Shown here: one piece after another, positions 6,877 to 10,077 of the stretch
Numbering within the stretch: position 1 is the first letter of the stretch
Layout: every line of letters begins with the position of its first letter
Source: Candidatus Uhrbacteria bacterium RIFCSPHIGHO2_02_FULL_57_19
GTDB lineage: Bacteria > Patescibacteriota > Patescibacteriia > 2-12-FULL-57-11
Reading direction: 5' to 3'
DNA length: 10,077 bases
Assembly: GCA_001791115.1 (NCBI GenBank)
Contig: MGDZ01000008.1
Span: 1-10,077, forward strand
Notes under the pieces: model-generated
Database searches by the model: none
What the model was told of the DNA's origin: nothing
Seen by the model: only the letters and a program-made list of their open reading frames with translations
Program-made: the position numbers and the translations under genes

Positions 6877-7563
6877 CTATTTTCCAAATCTCCTCTGCCG
6901 TTCATTGTACCATGAAAGCGCCTCCTCGAGGTCGGCCTCGGAGAAATCCGGCCAGTGTTTGATAGTAAAGTAAAGTTCGCTGTAGGCGCCGGTGTATGTC
7001 AAAAATCCCGATGTCCGTTGTTCGCCGGAAGTGCGGATGATCAGGTCCGGATCCGGAGCGTCGGGCGCGTAGAGAAACCCGCGAAACGACTCCTCGGTGA
7101 TATCTTCGGGCTTTATCCCGCTCTCCGCCACTTTCCGGGCCGCGTCCACTATCTCAGCGCGGCCGCCGTAGTTGATGGCGAGGCATAGGGTCCCTTTGTC
7201 ATTTTTCGCAGTGTGCGCCTCGGCCTCGTGGGCCGCGCGCTGGACGTTTTCCGGCAGACCCGCGCGCCTGCCTATGACGCGCAGCCGGATCCCGCGTCGG
7301 TCGAATTCCCCAAGCTCGGTCGTAAGACCGCGATGCAGGAGCCCCATCAGATAATCCACTTCTTCTTTTGACCGATTCCAATTCTCGGTAGAAAACGCAA
7401 AAACTGTCATCCAGCGGATGCCGCGGGCGATGCACCAGTCCCCCACTTCTTTCATCTTGTCATAACCGCGGCGATGCCCTTCAAACGTCGGCAACCCGCG
7501 CGCCCGCGCCCACCGCCGGTTCCCGTCCATGATGAAACCGATGTGATTTGGAAGTTCACTCAT
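6877..7563 (-). CDS. uppS: Isoprenyl transferase, undecaprenyl diphosphate synthase-like (UppS)
   Basis: A 228-residue cis-prenyltransferase that condenses isopentenyl diphosphate units onto an allylic primer to make the polyprenyl carrier for peptidoglycan and surface-glycan precursors. Family motifs in order: HIGFIMDGNRRWA with catalytic Asp13, GHRRGYDKM, FAFSTENWNR, INYGGRAEIVDAAR, and the C-terminal DPDLIIRTSGEQRTSGFL...AYSELYF...WPDF block. SGFL replaces the common SNFL. Length matches the family. The ATG at 7563 is chosen because conserved sequence begins right after it. A TTG at 7602 would add 13 unconserved residues and lies inside the promoter's -35 box. No Shine-Dalgarno is present, and the predicted transcription start is only about 2-4 nt upstream, so the message is probably leaderless. 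It is the first gene of the minus-strand envelope operon; the beta-helix gene starts 16 nt after its stop. Confidence 0.94.
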   Translation of the reverse strand: MSELPNHIGFIMDGNRRWARARGLPTFEGHRRGYDKMKEVGDWCIARGIRWMTVFAFSTENWNRSKEEVDYLMGLLHRGLTTELGEFDRRGIRLRVIGRRAGLPENVQRAAHEAEAHTAKNDKGTLCLAINYGGRAEIVDAARKVAESGIKPEDITEESFRGFLYAPDAPDPDLIIRTSGEQRTSGFLTYTGAYSELYFTIKHWPDFSEADLEEALSWYNERQRRFGK

Positions 7564-7573
7564 ATCGGCCGTG

Positions 7574-7602
7574 ATTGTACGTCTCTGATTGATCCGGGTC
7601 AA
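7574..7602 (-). promoter_or_regulatory. Sigma70-type promoter of the uppS-murF operon
   Basis: On the minus strand TTGACC (7602-7597), a 17-nt spacer and TACAAT (7579-7574) make a near-consensus promoter. A start 7-9 nt beyond the -10 falls at about 7567-7565, only 2-4 nt before the uppS ATG. Its -35 box sits in the spacer of the divergent plus-strand promoter, so the two cannot easily be occupied together. Confidence 0.75.
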
Positions 7603-7617
7603 AAGCTATGCTATGCT
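7589..7617 (+). promoter_or_regulatory. Sigma70-type promoter of tRNA-Pro and the thioredoxin/VKOR operon
   Basis: TTGATC (7589-7594), a 17-nt spacer and TATGCT (7612-7617) give a reasonable promoter starting near 7624, about 4 nt before the mature tRNA 5' end. A second TATGCT at 7607-7612 has a poor -35. No other promoter fits in the 12 nt between the tRNA and the thioredoxin gene, so this one probably also serves the downstream genes. The two opposed -35 boxes form the palindrome TTGATCCGGGTCAA (7589-7602, one mismatch pair). Confidence 0.6.
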
Positions 7618-7627
7618 CCTCGCGCAC

Positions 7628-7699
7628 CGGGGTATAGCGCAGCGGTAGCGCGCACGGTTCGGGACCGTGAGGCCGCGGGTTCGATCCCCGCTACCCCGA
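7628..7699 (+). tRNA. tRNA-Pro (anticodon CGG)
   Basis: A complete cloverleaf of 72 nt. The acceptor stem is CGGGGTA/TACCCCG (7628-7634 with 7692-7698), the D stem GCGC/GCGC (7637-7640 with 7648-7651), and the anticodon stem CACGG/CCGTG (7653-7657 with 7665-7669). The loop TTCGGGA gives anticodon CGG at 7660-7662, followed by G37. The T stem is GCGGG/CCCGC (7675-7679 with 7687-7691) with loop TTCGATC. The C1-G72 pair, A73 and G37 are proline identity features, and CGG reads codon CCG. CCA is not encoded (TTT follows), so it must be added after transcription. The downstream coding gene begins 12 nt later. Confidence 0.96.
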
Positions 7700-7711
7700 T
7701 TTAAGAATTCC

Positions 7712-8119
7712 ATGAAGCGTTTTCCAACCGCTCTAGTTGGAGGATTCTTTTCTCTGGCCGTCATCGGAGGCGGAAGTTTTTTGATTTGGCGTAACGCTTC
7801 AACTCCCGGCCAATACGACGATCTGGCCCAGTGCCTGACGGACAAGGGTGTCAAGATGTACGGCGCCTACTGGTGCCCGCACTGTCAAAATCAGAAAAAA
7901 GCTTTCGGAAAATCGTTCGACAAGATCAACTACGTGGAGTGCGCCCTCCCTGGCGTACAGGGACAGACCAAGCAGTGCGATGACGCCGGCATTACCGGTT
8001 ACCCCACCTGGGTCATGCCCGACGGCGAGAAACTTAGCGGAGAACAGAGGCCGGAGGAACTGGCCGATGCCGTCGACTGCTCCCTGTCTCACCAAACCCC
8101 GTCCGGGGCTTCCCAATAA
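7712..8119 (+). CDS. Membrane-anchored thioredoxin-like disulfide oxidoreductase (VKOR partner)
   Basis: A 135-residue protein with an N-terminal membrane anchor (about 8-26) followed by a thioredoxin fold facing the cell exterior. The active site MYGAYWCPHC has C55 and C58 in a CPHC motif, and the cis-proline loop is GYPTW (P98). The text around them (YVECA..., CDDAGITGYPTWVMPDGEKLSGEQ) closely resembles the thioredoxin domain fused to VKOR in cyanobacteria and plant LTO1. Here it is a separate gene placed one base before a VKOR gene. It probably oxidises cysteines in exported proteins and is itself re-oxidised by VKOR. Extra cysteines C41, C77, C89 and C123 may form a structural or shuttle pair. 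The ATG at 7712 is chosen because earlier codons in this frame lie inside the tRNA. There is no clear Shine-Dalgarno; after tRNA 3' processing the message would carry a leader of about 12 nt. Confidence 0.88.
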   Translation: MKRFPTALVGGFFSLAVIGGGSFLIWRNASTPGQYDDLAQCLTDKGVKMYGAYWCPHCQNQKKAFGKSFDKINYVECALPGVQGQTKQCDDAGITGYPTWVMPDGEKLSGEQRPEELADAVDCSLSHQTPSGASQ

Positions 8120-8120
8120 T

Positions 8121-8552
8121 ATGGTCCGCCGCGGAAGAGCCATCTCGGTTCTAGGACTGGCCGGCGCCGGAGACGCCGCCTACGGGCTGTGGCAGCACTA
8201 TGCTCCGGCTGGTTCGTCGTTCTGCAATATCAACTCGGTGGTCAGCTGCGACTTGGTCAACCAAAGCGTCTACTCCGAGATTTTCGGCATGCCGGTAGCC
8301 ATGGTCGGCTCTTTGGGTTTTCTGGCCTTGTCCGGACTGGCTCTGGCCGCCGTCCGCAATGAAAAAGCGCGGCCCTATCTTCTGGCAGCGGCGCTCTTCG
8401 GATTGGCTTTCCAACTTTACCTCTCTTGGGTGGAGTTCGGTCTGCTCCGGGCCGTCTGCCCCATCTGTGTGGTTTCACAAATCTTAATTACCGGCATTGT
8501 CGCCCTGGCCATCCCCTGGCGACAAGTCTCCCTGATATGGTCCTCCCGATAG
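8121..8552 (+). CDS. Vitamin K epoxide reductase (VKOR) family protein
   Basis: A 143-residue integral membrane protein of the bacterial VKOR type, which re-oxidises a thioredoxin-like partner and passes electrons to a quinone; it is the functional equivalent of DsbB. Four membrane segments are visible (about 5-23, 57-77, 86-106, 117-134). The outer-loop cysteine pair C35 and C43 (CNINSVVSCDLVNQS) has the same 8-residue spacing as in known VKORs, followed by the FGMPVA motif. The CXXC active site is C113-P-I-C116, at the start of the last membrane segment, so all four catalytic cysteines are present. The ATG at 8121 comes one base after the thioredoxin stop (TAA-T-ATG) with no Shine-Dalgarno, consistent with coupled translation. 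The frame is open farther upstream, but that part overlaps the thioredoxin gene and has no VKOR sequence. The quinone source in this organism is not visible. Confidence 0.92.
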   Translation: MVRRGRAISVLGLAGAGDAAYGLWQHYAPAGSSFCNINSVVSCDLVNQSVYSEIFGMPVAMVGSLGFLALSGLALAAVRNEKARPYLLAAALFGLAFQLYLSWVEFGLLRAVCPICVVSQILITGIVALAIPWRQVSLIWSSR

Positions 8553-9001
8553 AAGCGCAGGCCATTATCCACGGTTTCCTGGGAACCGTGGTGCTGATGT
8601 CTTTTTCCGGCGCTTTCGCCGAACTCGTCGGTCTCTCCAAAGCCGGCATTCGGCGAGTAAGGATCGGGGTCACGGCCATGTTCGCCGCCACAGTCCTTAC
8701 GGTTACTACGGGAATCATCCTATACATCCCCTACCGAGCGGCCGGCGGACCACGATCGGAGATACTCGCCGGGCCCATCCCCTGGGTCCATACCATCTTG
8801 TTTGAACTCAAGGAATACGCCGGCGTTTACGCGGCAATCATTCTTCTTATGGCCGTTATTCTGGTCTCCCGGCACGGCGATCAAATCCTGGCCGAGCGTC
8901 GTTTCCGGCTGTCTACGGCCTGGATCCTGGTTCTGTCCATGCTGGTCGTGCTGCTTACCTACGGTTTGGGCGCTTATGTCACCAAGATTGCTCCGCTATG
9001 A
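8537..9001 (+). CDS. Unrecognised four-helix membrane protein (PWxHxxxxExKE motif)
   Basis: A 154-residue polytopic membrane protein that I cannot assign to a named family. Four hydrophobic segments lie at about 8-31, 45-65, 87-110 and 126-147. Polar residues in or near the membrane stand out: H12 in helix 1, E29 at its end, the motif PWVHTILFELKE (82-93, with H85, E90, K92 and E93) at the start of helix 3, and H113 after it. Such placed histidines could bind haem, metal or a quinone, but that is inference. There are no cysteines. The ATG at 8537 overlaps the VKOR stop by 16 nt; the frame stays open back to 8426 only inside VKOR. Its tight place after VKOR suggests a role in the same envelope redox pathway, for example accepting or passing electrons, or simply an envelope function read from the same message. 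Confidence 0.75.
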   Translation: MVLPIEAQAIIHGFLGTVVLMSFSGAFAELVGLSKAGIRRVRIGVTAMFAATVLTVTTGIILYIPYRAAGGPRSEILAGPIPWVHTILFELKEYAGVYAAIILLMAVILVSRHGDQILAERRFRLSTAWILVLSMLVVLLTYGLGAYVTKIAPL

Positions 9002-9330
9002 TGAACGATAAACCAAACTTCGGGCAGACCGCCGCTGCCTTCATCGGTACCTCCGCGGCTATCCTGGCCATCGGGCTTTTGAATGTTTGGAGCGAGTTCT
9101 CGACAGAGATTAAAACACGACTGACCCTCCACGCTGGCATCGGACCTTACTCGGGCAAGGTGCTCTTCGGTCTCTTGATTGGAGGGGCGGTCTGGATTCT
9201 GGCCGACGTTCTGCTTTTAAGGATGAAAAACGGCAACATCGTCCGCTGGACCTTTTTCTTCACTCTGGCTGTCGGCGCCGGAATGCTCATGGTCTTTACG
9301 CCGTTCCTGCGTCTTCTGCTCGGCGAATGA
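8998..9330 (+). CDS. Small three-helix membrane protein, unknown function
   Basis: A 110-residue hydrophobic protein with three predicted membrane segments (about 11-31, 53-75, 84-105). The loop between the first two contains RLTLHAGIGPYSGK (41-54), whose single His45 and Gly-rich stretch look like a conserved functional site, though I cannot name the family. There are no cysteines. The start ATG overlaps the preceding stop as ATGA; a second ATG at 9001 would remove one residue. It is the last gene of the plus-strand operon, 15 nt before the terminator. The pairing with the preceding four-helix protein suggests the two form a membrane complex, which is inference from arrangement only. Confidence 0.75.
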   Translation: MMNDKPNFGQTAAAFIGTSAAILAIGLLNVWSEFSTEIKTRLTLHAGIGPYSGKVLFGLLIGGAVWILADVLLLRMKNGNIVRWTFFFTLAVGAGMLMVFTPFLRLLLGE

Positions 9331-9345
9331 ATCAGAATTAACCCG

Positions 9346-9376
9346 AAAAGCCCGGAGCTAAGCTCCGGGCTTTTTT
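9346..9376 (+). terminator. Strong intrinsic terminator, possibly bidirectional
   Basis: A near-perfect 13-bp hairpin AAAAGCCCGGAGC / GCTCCGGGCTTTT (9346-9358 with 9362-9374, loop TAA) is followed by T to 9376. It lies between the stop of the plus-strand operon (9330) and the convergent minus-strand stop (9397). On the minus strand the hairpin is followed by only four T, so it may end both transcripts but works best for the plus strand. Confidence 0.92.
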
Positions 9377-9396
9377 ACGAGATTTTTTTGTTTGCG

Positions 9397-9930
9397 TTAC
9401 TGCCGCTCGGCGCGGACGCGGACGGAGCGCGTTTCTCTTCCGACGAGGAAACCAAGGGCCTCAAAAGATCCAAAAAGGAAACCGGTATAAAACAGGTCAC
9501 CCAAAAGAGTGTTTTTAAAAAACGGAATGCCCATCAAATAGGAAGTCAGCAATCCATCAGCGGTTTGCAGATACAGACCGCCCCAGGCCCAGACCGCGGC
9601 GTTGGTGACGAAGAAAAAAAGGACGGACGAGGCCAGACTGCCGATGAAGACGGACCCGACGGATTTGCCTCGGCGGATGTACCAGCCGATGCCGATGGCC
9701 ACAATAAATGAGAGATAGACCGAGGCCATCACCTGCCATTGATAAAAGCCGATCACCGCGTCCGAGGCGAGCATCACCACGAGCGGAAGACCCCATCCCC
9801 ACTTCCGCGGCAAATAGACGCCGGCAAACAGCGCCACAGCCGCCACCGGTGTGAAATTCGCGGGATGATCAAAAAGCCGCGAGGCCGCGGCGAGCACGAT
9901 AAGCGCGAGCGCGAGAACGGCGTGCAACAT
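9397..9930 (-). CDS. DUF6580-type integral membrane protein (ECF transporter S-component-like)
   Basis: A 177-residue polytopic membrane protein with five or six hydrophobic segments. The sequence pattern SRLFDHPANFTPVAAVALFAG near the N-terminus, LPLVVMLASDAVIGFY, FFFVTNAAVW, then GL...YLMGIPFFKNTLLGDLFYTGFLFG, fits the DUF6580 family of small bacterial membrane proteins. These resemble the substrate-binding S-components of energy-coupling-factor vitamin transporters; the family substrate is not known to me. The ATG at 9930 is chosen because it starts one base after the stop of the upstream DUF4430 gene (TAG-C-ATG) and right at the first membrane helix. The frame extends farther upstream only by overlapping that gene with a Ser/Arg/Gly-rich non-membrane stretch. 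Coupling to a DUF4430 protein suggests the two handle the same small molecule. No ATPase or T-component is in view. Confidence 0.8.
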   Translation of the reverse strand: MLHAVLALALIVLAAASRLFDHPANFTPVAAVALFAGVYLPRKWGWGLPLVVMLASDAVIGFYQWQVMASVYLSFIVAIGIGWYIRRGKSVGSVFIGSLASSVLFFFVTNAAVWAWGGLYLQTADGLLTSYLMGIPFFKNTLLGDLFYTGFLFGSFEALGFLVGRETRSVRVRAERQ

Positions 9931-9931
9931 G

Positions 9932-10077
9932 CTACATCTTGAGATTAACGTACTTCCACTCGGCAACGTCCCCCGGCTGCAAGCGATACTGGTCCGCGGC
10001 CACCTCGCCGGCTTGGCCGTCCACCCACCACAGCCACCACTTGCCGCCTTCCTCGCCGCCCTTTTTATCACCGATAG
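9932..10077 (-). CDS. DUF4430 (transcobalamin-C-like) protein, C-terminal fragment
   Basis: Only the last 47 residues and the stop are inside the window; the gene continues past the right edge. The visible part reads GGKWWLWWVDG, then ADQYRLQPGDVAEWKY, ending VNLKM. The paired tryptophans followed by a VDG turn and the Y-x-L-x-x-GD-x-x-EW-x-Y ending fit DUF4430, the domain related to the C-terminal domain of transcobalamin and intrinsic factor and often found at the end of exported bacterial proteins. Its N-terminal part (signal, anchor or other domains) is not visible. It is immediately upstream of, and probably co-translated with, the DUF6580 membrane protein. Confidence 0.78.
   Translation of the reverse strand, partial: IGDKKGGEEGGKWWLWWVDGQAGEVAADQYRLQPGDVAEWKYVNLKM

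Noticed and set aside
7564..7602. uppS start at TTG 7602
   Set aside because: It adds unconserved residues, uses a rare start codon and lies inside the operon's own -35 and spacer sequence.
7667..7711. Thioredoxin gene starting inside the tRNA
   Set aside because: These codons are the 3' half of tRNA-Pro; the membrane anchor starts at the ATG at 7712.
7848..8120. Upstream extension of VKOR by 91 codons
   Set aside because: It overlaps the thioredoxin gene in another frame and reads as Arg/Ser/Pro-rich sequence without hydrophobic segments; VKOR homology begins at 8121.
9931..10071. N-terminal extension of the DUF6580 protein to 10071
   Set aside because: It overlaps the DUF4430 coding sequence, which has a convincing domain pattern, and the extension is a non-membrane Ser/Arg/Gly-rich stretch.
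1..10077. Insertion sequences, prophage, CRISPR arrays or toxin-antitoxin genes
   Set aside because: I looked for transposase or integrase motifs, direct repeats with regular spacers and target-site duplications and saw none. The tRNA-Pro has no integrase or duplicated 3' end nearby.

Overview
The window looks like bacterial chromosome from a Candidate Phyla Radiation (Patescibacteria, probably Parcubacteria-like) genome. This is inferred from gene content, not proven. The clues are a MurF ligase without the usual N-terminal substrate domain, an exported beta-helix protein with a C-terminal module I associate with Parcubacteria surface proteins, a thrombospondin-type-3 lipoprotein-like gene, and a split thioredoxin/VKOR pair. 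The DNA is GC-rich by eye. Genes are packed with 1-22 base gaps or 4-16 base overlaps, few have a good Shine-Dalgarno site, and TGA is used as a stop, which argues against genetic code 25.

Layout from left to right. (1) Positions 1-398, minus strand: the N-lobe of a Ser/Thr protein kinase running off the left edge, with its own sigma70-type promoter and a leader of about 170 nt. (2) Positions 619-7602, minus strand: one apparent operon, promoter > uppS > exported beta-helix protein > membrane-anchored TSP3 protein > ftsI-type class B PBP > murF > intrinsic terminator. It combines lipid-carrier synthesis, peptidoglycan precursor synthesis and cross-linking with two cell-surface proteins. (3) Positions 7589-9376, plus strand: a divergent operon, promoter > tRNA-Pro(CGG) > membrane-anchored thioredoxin (CPHC) > VKOR > two small polytopic membrane proteins > strong terminator. 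It is probably an oxidative protein-folding system for the cell exterior. The promoters of operons 2 and 3 interleave over a 14-bp palindrome. (4) Positions 9397-10077, minus strand: an integral membrane protein of the DUF6580 (ECF-substrate-component-like) type preceded by the C-terminal end of a DUF4430 (transcobalamin-C-like) protein, possibly a small-molecule capture and uptake pair.

How they work together: UppS makes the polyprenyl carrier, MurF completes the pentapeptide precursor, and the PBP cross-links it at the septum. The surface proteins and the VKOR/Trx disulfide system fit the same theme of building and maturing the envelope. I saw no mobile elements, CRISPR arrays or rRNA. The most notable points are the face-to-face overlapping promoters with a predicted leaderless uppS mRNA, the VKOR/Trx/two-membrane-protein cassette, the surface beta-helix gene embedded in a cell-wall operon, and the DUF4430/DUF6580 pair.
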